Source of the DNA: a bacterium UBP14_UBA6098 | GTDB lineage: Bacteria; UBP14; UBA6098 | Length of the DNA stretch: 32,727 nucleotides | Direction: 5' to 3' | Assembly: GCA_002428525.1 (NCBI GenBank) | Contig: DIWU01000003.1 | Coordinates: forward strand, 96,638-129,364 | Part shown: in pieces, positions 1 to 6,386 of the stretch | Layout of the letters: the number at the start of each line of letters is the position of its first letter | Position numbering within the stretch: position 1 is the first letter of the stretch | The notes under the pieces: generated by a model | What the model was told of the DNA's origin: nothing | Seen by the model: only the letters and a program-made list of their open reading frames with translations | Databases searched by the model: none | Translations under genes and position numbers: made by a program

Positions 1-187
1 TCCCGTTTTCACGGGAATGACAGAGGGCGCCGTTGCGACCGCCGATGGCGATATTCGGGGAATAATCCGCGAATTTCCCGTATTCGTAGGGGAGGGTCTC
101 AGACCCTCCCGCGACACCGGTTGTGGGCAGGTCGCACGGGCGGGTTTCAAACCCGCCCCTACGGATGCCGCGGTCGGCGTTTTCTGG

Positions 188-207
188 ATTCCCGTTTTCA
201 CGGGAAT
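188..207. repeat. dRS3-like palindrome (ATTCCC-N8-GGGAAT)
   Basis: Six-base arms ATTCCC and GGGAAT flank the 8-base core GTTTTCAC. Identical 20-bp copies occur at 377-396 and 3039-3058, and a truncated copy at 1-19. In Neisseria, dRS3 elements act as recombination and phage-integration sites; that role is not shown here. Confidence 0.8.
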
Positions 208-376
208 GACAGAGCGCGCCGTTGCGACCGCCGATGGCGATATTCGGGGAATAATCCGCGAATTTCCCGTATTCGTAGGGGAGGCCCTTGTGGCCTCCCG
301 CGACGACGGCTCCGCATTCGGTGAACGCGCGGGGACAAGCCCCGCCCCCACGGATTGCGCGGGCGGCGATTTCTGG

Positions 377-396
377 ATTCCCGTTTTCACGGGAAT
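377..396. repeat. dRS3-like palindrome, second full copy
   Basis: The 20 bases are identical to 188-207 and lie exactly 189 bp further on. The copy is followed by the start of another repeat module (about 409-450) that recurs in the other spacers of this window. Confidence 0.8.
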
Positions 397-408
397 GACA
401 GAGGGGGA

Positions 409-450
409 CGTTCGGGATGATATTTTCGTGTCGTTCGGTCATATTATTGT
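409..450. repeat. Interspersed spacer module, copy 1
   Basis: The core CGTTCGGGATGATATTTTCG followed by CGTTCGGTCATATT-like bases recurs at 3130-3167, 4281-4318 and 6340-6374, with a diverged copy at about 9395-9432. It always lies between genes, never inside them. Confidence 0.65.
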
Positions 451-498
451 GGGCGGGGGATTCCCGCTCGGGTTTCAATTTATCATTTAGATGGTGTG

Positions 499-522
499 TT
501 GACCTTATATATATAAGGTCAA
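499..522. promoter_or_regulatory. Perfect 24-bp palindrome downstream of the chaperone gene
   Basis: TTGACCTTATAT is followed directly by its exact reverse complement, with no spacer. It lies 64 bp beyond the stop of the chaperone gene. On the minus strand no T-run follows it, so it is not a standard terminator in that direction. On the plus strand a T8 run begins 13 bases later (535-542). It could be an operator or a weak transcript end. The rest of 523-586 is A/T-rich with nothing else recognisable. Confidence 0.45.
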
Positions 523-586
523 TGACCAAATTCATTTTTTTTAAGAATCGTAAAAATCAATATCAATACTCTCTGTCATAACTTCT

Positions 587-1420
587 CTATTTAAAGTCTG
601 AAAAGAACGATTTGTTTAGCTTTACCGGATATTCCTTAATAGCTTTATATCTCATTTCTTCTTGTGCTTTACTCGCTTTTTCGTTTGCGACGTTTTGAAG
701 ACAGACCTTTTTAACTTCCTCGAAGTTTTTAACCTTTTCAGGAATACGCGAGAGTAAAACTAAATAAACTTGTTGCACGTCCATCTGGATCGGCCCGATT
801 ATCTGACCTATATTAGCGTCCCGTAAGAACTTATAAAATCTATGGCTGGAATTCAGTGTCAAATCCTTCTCGTAATTCATTGAGTAGATTCCTTCCGCGC
901 CCATTTTAAATTGGTCGAGCGTCTCTCCAATTTTAGAATACTTTTTCAACAGCTCTTTGACATTCTTTATCGTTTCTTCGGAAGTGTCTGCTACATAGGC
1001 CTGAAGGAACGAATAGACTCCGGGCTCGGTAAATTGCGATAGATTGTTATTATAGTAATTGAGTGCTTCTTTTTCGGTGACGGATACCTGTTTGGAAGAT
1101 AAATCTTTCTCGAATTTTTGTGCCAGATACGCATCTGTAATAAGTCTTTCTATTCGTTCAATAAACTCTTTGGCTTCGGGGGTTTTATCTAAACCGGCCT
1201 TTCTTGCTTCTTCGGCAAAGGCGTGATTATATATAAAGGATTTCTGCAGTTTGGCGGTGAACTCAGCCGAATCGGGCGTGAAAGAGAACTCCGGGTGAAC
1301 GAACTGCAGCGTTTGCAAGAATAAATCGTCTATCGGAGTATCGCCGACAGTCCCGTATGGCTGCGCGAACAAAGCCGCGCAACCAATCAGAATAACCACT
1401 ATTACAATATTCATACGCAT
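587..1420 (-). CDS. Periplasmic SurA/PrsA-like chaperone (parvulin-type, degenerate)
   Basis: This 277-aa secreted protein resembles the SurA_N/PpiC peptidyl-prolyl isomerase-type chaperones that guide exported proteins. Residues 1-19 form a signal peptide ending ALFA. A helical N-domain follows (EARKAGLDKTPEAKEFIERI), then the stretch VTEKEALNYYNNNLSQF, typical of the entry to a parvulin domain. The canonical HIL catalytic stretch is not visible (FLQAYVA instead), so I infer a chaperone rather than an active isomerase. The start was chosen at MRMN because GGTGAGG lies 8 bases upstream; a start 7 codons earlier would overlap the preceding gene. The upstream 508-aa surface protein gene stops 5 bases before this start, so the two are probably co-translated and the chaperone may serve that protein and its paralogs. 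The family is likely; the specific client is inference. Confidence 0.7.
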   Translation of the reverse strand: MRMNIVIVVILIGCAALFAQPYGTVGDTPIDDLFLQTLQFVHPEFSFTPDSAEFTAKLQKSFIYNHAFAEEARKAGLDKTPEAKEFIERIERLITDAYLAQKFEKDLSSKQVSVTEKEALNYYNNNLSQFTEPGVYSFLQAYVADTSEETIKNVKELLKKYSKIGETLDQFKMGAEGIYSMNYEKDLTLNSSHRFYKFLRDANIGQIIGPIQMDVQQVYLVLLSRIPEKVKNFEEVKKVCLQNVANEKASKAQEEMRYKAIKEYPVKLNKSFFSDFK

Positions 1421-1425
1421 ATCTA

Positions 1426-2952
1426 TTACCTCACCGGGCATACTGACCAGCCTTCACTATCGTCGCGGTTGTCGTCGAGGACTTTCCCGTTGTATGTAAT
1501 CGGATAGGCTTTTGCCGAACTTCCGCCGGCTAATTGGAAACCGATTGTTGCGGACTGGCCGTTGGCCGCAGGCGCCATTTCATGGCGATATTTCACATTA
1601 ATTAAACCTGAGCCTTCATGTATCTGAACCTGAAAGCGGACATTGTAACTATCTGAGTATGTTCGACATTCGAAGTCAACTACAACAGTTCTATTCGGAG
1701 ATGAACCGACAGATCCATATCTTACATGATTTCCATTTGTAACCAAATCGTCCCAATAAGGGAAAATTGCCGGCATTGAAAAAGTCGAGGTAGGTAAAGA
1801 GGTATTGCCCAAAACCGAGGATCCGGGACTTCCCCCGAAAGATATCCATCCATTTGTGGAAATGGTAATACTGTTATATGAATTTCCCTCCATTGTTATG
1901 CTAAACGGCATTGTATATGAAACATAATTATCATCTCCGCTAAGCGTTGTAAAACCACTTATGTCGTCGGGGCTATAGCAGAAATTAGCGGACATTGTCA
2001 TGGCATAATTGCCCTCGTTGCGAACATATCTGTTATCTGCATAGTCTCTGTCCATAGCGTCGTCGCCGGAGTTCGGGTCGGTTGTTAGGCTTATTCGTCC
2101 GCTCACAGAAAGTTTCTCTCCCGGGCTTGTCGTTCCGATGCCGACATTGCCGGAGAAATAACCCTGACCATTTACATTTAAATTACCCATATTGTGTGTT
2201 GCCCAAGAAGTACTGCTTCCTGCATTCCATATATAGTTTGTCACAGTCGTGCCATTAGCCGCTCGGTAGTTGAGATAGAGAGTGTTGGAGCCAGCTCCAA
2301 TAGTCATTTCATTGCTATTAGTATGAAACCCGAGATAGCCTGTATTAGTTGTCATATAATTCTCGGCACTTCCAGCATAAACTGTTGAGCCATAAATAGA
2401 ACCATTAACATGTAGCTTATACCCCGGGCTTGTCGTTCCGATGCCGACATTGCCGCCATTTGGCTGAAGAGCGAGATTGGTCCATGTCACGCCGTAGTTC
2501 CCAGCCTTAATATAACCGAAGCCGTTCGAGTTAGTGTCGTAACCCAATATCATACGCTTCCCCGGCACACTCGCGCCCTCGACGGACAGTTGCGCGCTTC
2601 CGGGATTGATGTCGCCGGACATGGTCATATCCTGCGAAACCGTGGTCTTAAAGCTCGGGCTTGCCGTTCCGATGCCGACATTGCCTGCTGTGCCGACATC
2701 AATGAATATATCGTCTGAGCCATTGCCGATGGTCAGGCAGGTCGCCATCGGCTCTTCCGGTCTTTCTCTCGCCGAGAGGGTGTCCGCAGTGCTGTCCGGT
2801 TTTGCGAGATCGGCGGGGGCGACAATCTCGTTCGCCGTTGCGGGCTCCGAAAGCGCGGGCGCAGATGGTTTCTCCGAAAGTTCGGAGACCTGCGCGAACG
2901 CAACAAGGGCGAGGGCGGTTGTGATTAAAATAGCTTGTTTTAGAGTCTTCAT
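1426..2952 (-). CDS. Secreted tail-fibre-like surface protein (paralog A, 508 aa)
   Basis: An exported surface protein of unknown binding target. Residues 1-20 are a signal peptide (ALALVAFA, then Q). A Pro/Ala/Glu-rich pro-region ends in ARERPEEPM (61-69). Three phage-fibre-type repeats with core GNVGIGTTSP lie near residues 88, 170 and 270. Residues about 320-508 form a separate beta-rich domain with TNGWISFGG, FPYWDDL and GLINVKYRHEM, like the nidogen/choice-of-anchor-type domains of large secreted proteins. The start at MKTLKQ has GAAAGG 6 bases upstream; a longer frame upstream lacks support and runs into repeat DNA. The first ~60 residues are almost identical to paralogs B and C, and about 234 bp of the passenger is shared with paralog C. 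No C-terminal sorting tail is seen. Confidence 0.75.
   Translation of the reverse strand: MKTLKQAILITTALALVAFAQVSELSEKPSAPALSEPATANEIVAPADLAKPDSTADTLSARERPEEPMATCLTIGNGSDDIFIDVGTAGNVGIGTASPSFKTTVSQDMTMSGDINPGSAQLSVEGASVPGKRMILGYDTNSNGFGYIKAGNYGVTWTNLALQPNGGNVGIGTTSPGYKLHVNGSIYGSTVYAGSAENYMTTNTGYLGFHTNSNEMTIGAGSNTLYLNYRAANGTTVTNYIWNAGSSTSWATHNMGNLNVNGQGYFSGNVGIGTTSPGEKLSVSGRISLTTDPNSGDDAMDRDYADNRYVRNEGNYAMTMSANFCYSPDDISGFTTLSGDDNYVSYTMPFSITMEGNSYNSITISTNGWISFGGSPGSSVLGNTSLPTSTFSMPAIFPYWDDLVTNGNHVRYGSVGSSPNRTVVVDFECRTYSDSYNVRFQVQIHEGSGLINVKYRHEMAPAANGQSATIGFQLAGGSSAKAYPITYNGKVLDDNRDDSEGWSVCPVR
2452..2685. repeat. Passenger cassette shared with paralog C (copy 1)
   Basis: 234 bp aligned without gaps to 8541-8774, with about nine differences clustered near the two ends and an apparently identical centre. 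It lies inside the paralog A gene and encodes FKTTVSQDMTMSGDI through to ALQPNGGNVGIG. Neighbouring parts of the two genes are much less alike, which fits gene conversion or cassette exchange. Confidence 0.8.
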
Positions 2953-2986
2953 CTTGTTCCTTTCAATACAATTCAAGCTTCGGCGC

Positions 2987-3167
2987 ACGGGCGGGTTTCA
3001 AACCCGCCCCTACGGATTGCGCGGGCGGCGATTTCTGGATTCCCGTTTTCACGGGAATGACAGAGCGCGCCACGGGTAGGGCGGACATTCCCGTCTGTCC
3101 GTGAACAGGCAGGAATGCCTGTGTTACCGTCGTTCGGGATGATATTTTCGCGTCGTTCATTCATATT
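2987..3167. repeat. Composite interspersed repeat upstream of paralog A
   Basis: Positions 2987-3008 form the gggcgggtttcaaacccgccc-type palindrome also seen at 138-158. A dRS3-like unit lies at 3039-3058. At 3083-3120 is an inverted repeat with arms around CATTCCCGTCTGT and ACAGGCAGGAATG. The spacer module CGTTCGGGATGATATTTTCG follows at 3131-3150. Bases 3093-3157 are identical to 6303-6367. The remainder of the 2953-3241 spacer shows no gene. Confidence 0.75.
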
Positions 3168-3241
3168 GTTGCGGGCTTGGGATATTCCCCGCGCTCCGAA
3201 AGCGAGTCGTCCTTTATTTTAATAGCGCTGAGTATCATAGA

Positions 3242-3451
3242 CTATAAAAGCTCCTTGAACTCTTCATCCGTAAGCTCGGCAGACCTAATTATGCTTCTGA
3301 GAGTATATGGGTTGACCCGATTGTTGTTAGGAATGGTAAGATGGCATTTGCCATTAGACATACCGATATGCTTTCCCTGCCTGATAACCCTGAACCCGAC
3401 TTTAGACAGAGCCTTAATCACCCGTTCGGATGAAAGGTCGGTGAACAACAT
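3242..3451 (-). CDS. hicA: HicA-type mRNA interferase toxin (module 1)
   Basis: A 69-aa HicA-like toxin; HicA folds as a small dsRBD-like domain and cleaves mRNA. The family pattern is visible: VIKALSKVGFRVIRQGKHIG carries the conserved catalytic-type His (GKH where most have GSH), then a short basic strand (HLTIPNNNRVNPYTL) and the C-terminal helix IIRSAELTDEEFKELL. The ATG overlaps the hicB stop by one base (TGATG), which indicates translational coupling. A longer frame upstream lies inside hicB and is not used. The order is antitoxin first, then toxin. A paralogous module lies immediately upstream (3761-4179). Confidence 0.85.
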   Translation of the reverse strand: MLFTDLSSERVIKALSKVGFRVIRQGKHIGMSNGKCHLTIPNNNRVNPYTLRSIIRSAELTDEEFKELL

Positions 3452-3645
3452 CAAACCGTCGCCTCCACTTCGTATAGAGTGCCTTTGACCTCGTCGGAAA
3501 TCATTTCGAGATAAGTGATAATCGCATTTTGGATGTTTTCCAGCGCCTCTTCCAATGAATCGCCCTGGCTGTGGCAACCGGGAAGAAGCGGGCAATGAAC
3601 ATCGAAGCCAAATTCACTCTCATGCACAACAACTGGATATTTCAT
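3451..3645 (-). CDS. hicB: HicB-type antitoxin (module 1)
   Basis: A 64-aa HicB-like antitoxin of the short class that carries the degenerate RNase H-like fold. The pattern is YPVVVHESEFGFDVHCPLLP, then GCHSQGDSLEEALENIQNAI. The start is at MKYP because AGGAGAG lies 6 bases upstream. It normally neutralises HicA and often autoregulates the operon, but no separate DNA-binding domain is visible in this short form. The leader shares about 40 bp with module 2 (TCGAGGAGAGATTATATGAA preceded by CGAATAAACAAGCAGATTG), showing that both modules derive from one duplication. Confidence 0.85.
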   Translation of the reverse strand: MKYPVVVHESEFGFDVHCPLLPGCHSQGDSLEEALENIQNAIITYLEMISDEVKGTLYEVEATV

Positions 3646-3678
3646 ATAATCTCTCCTCGACAATCTGCTTGTTTATTC

Positions 3679-3698
3679 GGTCGAGGCAAGCCTCGACC
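3679..3698. repeat. Variable-stem palindrome upstream of hicB1
   Basis: GGTCGAGGC, two bases, then GCCTCGACC: perfect 9-bp arms. On the minus strand it is preceded by CGTAG, the same flank as the palindromes at 90-110, 138-158 and about 283-302, so it is another member of that family. It could also act as an operator for hicBA, but module 2 lacks it. Confidence 0.6.
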
Positions 3699-3760
3699 CT
3701 ACGGCGTTCATCGTTTTTAATCTGCATTCTCTTCCTATCGTTCCACCCATCACATTTCTT

Positions 3761-3982
3761 TCATAACGCGTTGAACTCTTCGACACTAAGTTCGGCTTGT
3801 TTCAATAACCTACCGAGAATGCCGACACCGAGTTCTTTGTGCTGAAGAACGGATAATGTGTATCGGTATCCCTGTTTAACAAGCATAATATGAGAACCAA
3901 CCTGTCGATCTATTGTCCATCCCGCTCGTTCGAGTTTTTTTACCGCAGTAGCGCCAGAGCATAATTTAAGGCGAAGGCTCAC
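3761..3982 (-). CDS. hicA: HicA-type mRNA interferase toxin (module 2)
   Basis: A 73-aa HicA-like toxin with the standard motif: AVKKLERAGWTIDRQVGSHI has GSH with the catalytic-type His, followed by YRYTLSVLQHKELGVGIL and the final helix LLKQAELSVEEFNAL. The start is read as GTG overlapping the upstream hicB stop (GTGTGA). There is no ATG at a suitable place, and the longer open frame begins deep inside hicB. The pair is homologous to module 1 but clearly diverged, so the two may be insulated from each other rather than redundant. Confidence 0.82.
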   Translation of the reverse strand: MSLRLKLCSGATAVKKLERAGWTIDRQVGSHIMLVKQGYRYTLSVLQHKELGVGILGRLLKQAELSVEEFNAL

Positions 3983-4179
3983 ACCGTAACCTCTACCAGC
4001 AACGTCTTGCGTTGCTTTGCCTTGTCGTTCATAACCGATAGCCATCCCAAAATAGCCTCTTTGATATTTGTTTCGGCTTCGGCTGTTGTTCGCCCCTGAG
4101 AGACGCAACCGGGCAACGCCGGCACCTCGGCAACATAATAGCCTGTCTCATCCTGCTCGATGACAACCTGTAATTTCAT
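3979..4179 (-). CDS. hicB: HicB-type antitoxin (module 2)
   Basis: A 66-aa short HicB: LQVVIEQDETGYYVAEVPAL, then PGCVSQGRTTAEAETNIKEA. The DETGYYVAEVPALPGC stretch is characteristic of the family. The start is at MKLQ with the same AGGAGAG-ATTAT leader as module 1. The stop overlaps the GTG start of hicA2. It presumably binds and inhibits HicA2. Confidence 0.87.
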   Translation of the reverse strand: MKLQVVIEQDETGYYVAEVPALPGCVSQGRTTAEAETNIKEAILGWLSVMNDKAKQRKTLLVEVTV

Positions 4180-4226
4180 ATAATCTCTCCTCGACAATCT
4201 GCTTGTTTATTCGAGTTTCATTATCG

Positions 4227-4318
4227 GGTAGGACAGACATTCCCGTCTGTCCCTGAACAGGCGGGAATGCCTGTTCTACCGTTGTTCGGGATAATATTTT
4301 CGTCGTGTTCGGTCATAT
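4227..4318. repeat. Long inverted repeat plus spacer module
   Basis: Bases 4227-4250 and 4257-4280 pair as ~24-bp arms with few mismatches (GGTAGGACAGACATTCCCGT against ACGGGAATGCCTGTTCTACC-type), with loop CCCTGA. The CGTTGTTCGGGATAATATTTTCG module follows. This is a diverged copy of the elements at 3083-3157 and 6302-6367. It lies in the 4180-4360 spacer, which has no gene. Confidence 0.7.
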
Positions 4319-4360
4319 TATTTGTGAGATGGGGATTATTCCCCGCCCCTTTGCCTATTA

Positions 4361-6241
4361 TCATTTATTCTCCAGCGCCTCGATGCGGGCTTCGAGAGTT
4401 TTGAGGCGGTCGATTTCGGCTTTCAGGGCCTCTATTTGCGCTTGTTGCTCCTTGACGGCGTTGATTAACATATATGTCATCGCGCCATTATCGACCCCGA
4501 GGTATTCGGTCCGGTTTCCATTGCCGTCGTCGTATATCCAAGTATTTACCATGTATGGCGCAATTTCCTGCAGATCTTGTGCGATAACGCCAACGCCCGT
4601 GTCGCGTGGCATACCGGCTTTGCCGTTATAGGTGAACCATATTGGGTTAATCATCAGAATGGACTCCAGTCCTTCGCTGTATGGCGAAATATCTTCTTTC
4701 AACCTTTTATCCGAAGCGACAGTCCATGTACTGGTGCTCGGCTTTGCGGCGGAATTCGTCGATAATTGAAGCTGGTAACTAGGGCTGGTCGTTCCGATGC
4801 CGACGTTGCCGTCTCGTCTAATTCTCATCTTCTCGCCCGGTTCGTTAGCGGCATCCGTAGCATCGCCGACCAAGAAGCTAAGATACTCAGTATTCCAAGT
4901 CCCTCCGCTGTAACCGGCTTTAATTGAAGCTGTTCTACGAGGCCCTTGATCAAGACCGTAATTATCGAAAGTTGACCAGAAATCCAGAATCGAGGGACGA
5001 CTCACAGACGAAGATCCACCGCCGACCGGTCCTATTCTCATTGTCACTGCGTTTGTAGCTAAATTAGGGCTAATTATATGCAAGGACGCACTGGGGCTTG
5101 TCGTTCCGATGCCGACATTCACGTTATTTGAAGCGCTATTCACTCCGGCGATACTGCCGAGGATGAGAGTATTCGAGTTGGGCGCGTAAGCTCTGTAGCC
5201 GATGGCGTTTGAGTTATTTGCTCCTATTACCGCATAAGCTCCAAGAGCAACTGAATTTGAGGGATATGTTCCTGAGATTTTATCTGCAAAGTTCCCGATA
5301 GCTACGTTATAATTCATTGGATACGAAGACGAACCCGGCAAACTTAACGCAGATTTCCCGATTGCAACATTATTGTTCTTATAAGACCCGTAAAACATAG
5401 CGTCCCAGCCAATTGCTACGTTATCATCTCCGACATTGCTTTCCATGTAACCATAAAGTGCGTTATTACCAATGGCGGTATTATCTATTGCACTTGACAG
5501 ATTAATCCCTGCGCCTTCTCCTATCAGGACATTTTCAGTCCCGGTGGTTACTGACTTTCCCGCGCCATATCCATAGAAAGTATTATTCGAGGCGAGCCGA
5601 CCAGATTTTTCATTGTTCACCCTAAAACTCAACGGAACATTGTCGGTCGTTCCGATGAAGTTAGTGCCATCGACTGTGCCGGTATTGCCAGTAAGATTCC
5701 AGCCGCCGGAGCCGGTGGCATCATTTTGCCAGGAAACAGTCGTTCCATTGCTCTTCAGCACCTGACCGCTGGCGCCAAGTCCTCCGTTTATGTCAATAGA
5801 AATGGTGCTACCACGCAAATAGAGCCTGTTATCGGCATTCAACTCTCCGACATAAACATAAGAGCCGTCGCCGAAGAACAGCCTATTATCCGTATATGAA
5901 GATGTATAGCCGATTTTTGCACTACTTGCGCCGCCAGTAGTTTGAACATGAAGCTTATAACCCGGGGTTGTCGTTCCGATGCCGACCTGAGGGGCATTGA
6001 TATAGATATGATTCGACCCGTCGCCGATGGTTAAGCCGAGCGCCATCGGTCTTTCGCGTGCCGAGAGCGTGTCCGCACTGCTGTCCGGTTTGGCGATATC
6101 GGCGGGGGAGACAATCTCGTTCGCCGTTGCGGGCTCCGAAAGCGCGGGCGCAGATGGTTTCTCCGAAAGTTCGGAGACCTGCGCGAACGCAACAAGGGCG
6201 AGGGCGGTTGTGATTAAAATAGCTTGTTTTAGAGTCTTCAT
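4361..6241 (-). CDS. Secreted fibre-like protein with peptidase S74 intramolecular chaperone domain (paralog B, 626 aa)
   Basis: An exported, probably trimeric surface fibre. The signal peptide and pro-region are almost identical to paralog A, ending ARERP at about 61-65. VGIGTTTPGYKLHV appears near residue 85. Residues ~225-370 hold YadA/LbR-head-like repeats (NTAIGNNALYG, NVAIGWDAM, NVAIGKSAL). More GNVGIGTTSP repeats follow near 372 and 475. Residues ~509-626 match the endosialidase/tail-spike S74 chaperone: SDKRLKEDI contains the Ser and the Lys five residues on that are known as the self-cleavage dyad in that family, and the end is a coiled coil (QAQIEALKAEIDRL). From the family, the C-terminal part should drive trimer folding and then be cut off before the Ser. 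ATG 6241 has AGGGAAAC upstream. A phage origin of the domain is likely, but the signal peptide argues for a cell-surface role. Confidence 0.82.
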   Translation of the reverse strand: MKTLKQAILITTALALVAFAQVSELSEKPSAPALSEPATANEIVSPADIAKPDSSADTLSARERPMALGLTIGDGSNHIYINAPQVGIGTTTPGYKLHVQTTGGASSAKIGYTSSYTDNRLFFGDGSYVYVGELNADNRLYLRGSTISIDINGGLGASGQVLKSNGTTVSWQNDATGSGGWNLTGNTGTVDGTNFIGTTDNVPLSFRVNNEKSGRLASNNTFYGYGAGKSVTTGTENVLIGEGAGINLSSAIDNTAIGNNALYGYMESNVGDDNVAIGWDAMFYGSYKNNNVAIGKSALSLPGSSSYPMNYNVAIGNFADKISGTYPSNSVALGAYAVIGANNSNAIGYRAYAPNSNTLILGSIAGVNSASNNVNVGIGTTSPSASLHIISPNLATNAVTMRIGPVGGGSSSVSRPSILDFWSTFDNYGLDQGPRRTASIKAGYSGGTWNTEYLSFLVGDATDAANEPGEKMRIRRDGNVGIGTTSPSYQLQLSTNSAAKPSTSTWTVASDKRLKEDISPYSEGLESILMINPIWFTYNGKAGMPRDTGVGVIAQDLQEIAPYMVNTWIYDDGNGNRTEYLGVDNGAMTYMLINAVKEQQAQIEALKAEIDRLKTLEARIEALENK

Positions 6242-6301
6242 TTATGTTTCCCTATTTCTCTCCTAAAAAAGTAGCGCGGTCAGCGGCGACCCTGTCATTC
6301 C

Positions 6302-6374
6302 TGTCTGTCCGTGAACAGGCAGGAATGCCTGTGTTACCGTCGTTCGGGATGATATTTTCGCGTCGTTGGGTCAT
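6302..6374. repeat. Interspersed spacer module, copy 4
   Basis: 65 bases (6303-6367) are identical to 3093-3157 and include the arms around GTCTGT and GGAATGCC plus the CGTTCGGGATGATATTTTCG core. The module occupies most of the 145-bp spacer between paralogs C and B. Confidence 0.8.
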
Positions 6375-6386
6375 AACCTCATTCGA

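Larger units (their letters stand above)
1..403. repeat. Imperfect tandem 189-bp composite repeat with dRS3-like palindromes
   Basis: Two 189-bp units (1-189 and 190-378) are followed by the start of a third (379-403). Each starts within an ATTCCC-GTTTTCAC-GGGAAT palindrome, the same layout as neisserial dRS3 (ATTCCC-N8-GGGAAT). The first ~100 bp of both units are almost identical. The distal parts differ and hold perfect or near-perfect stems of different sequence: 90-110 and 138-158 in unit 1, and about 283-302 and 332-350 in unit 2. The open frame that crosses this block on the plus strand is a by-product of the repeat and is not called as a gene. Confidence 0.85.

Noticed and set aside
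17..490. 157-codon plus-strand frame and a second one at 121-324
   Set aside because: They arise from the 189-bp tandem repeat and palindromes; sequences of this type recur in spacers as non-coding repeats.
1..3167. CRISPR array, suggested by repeated palindromes
   Set aside because: Units are not regularly spaced with short unique spacers, there are no cas genes, and the copies are composite interspersed repeats.
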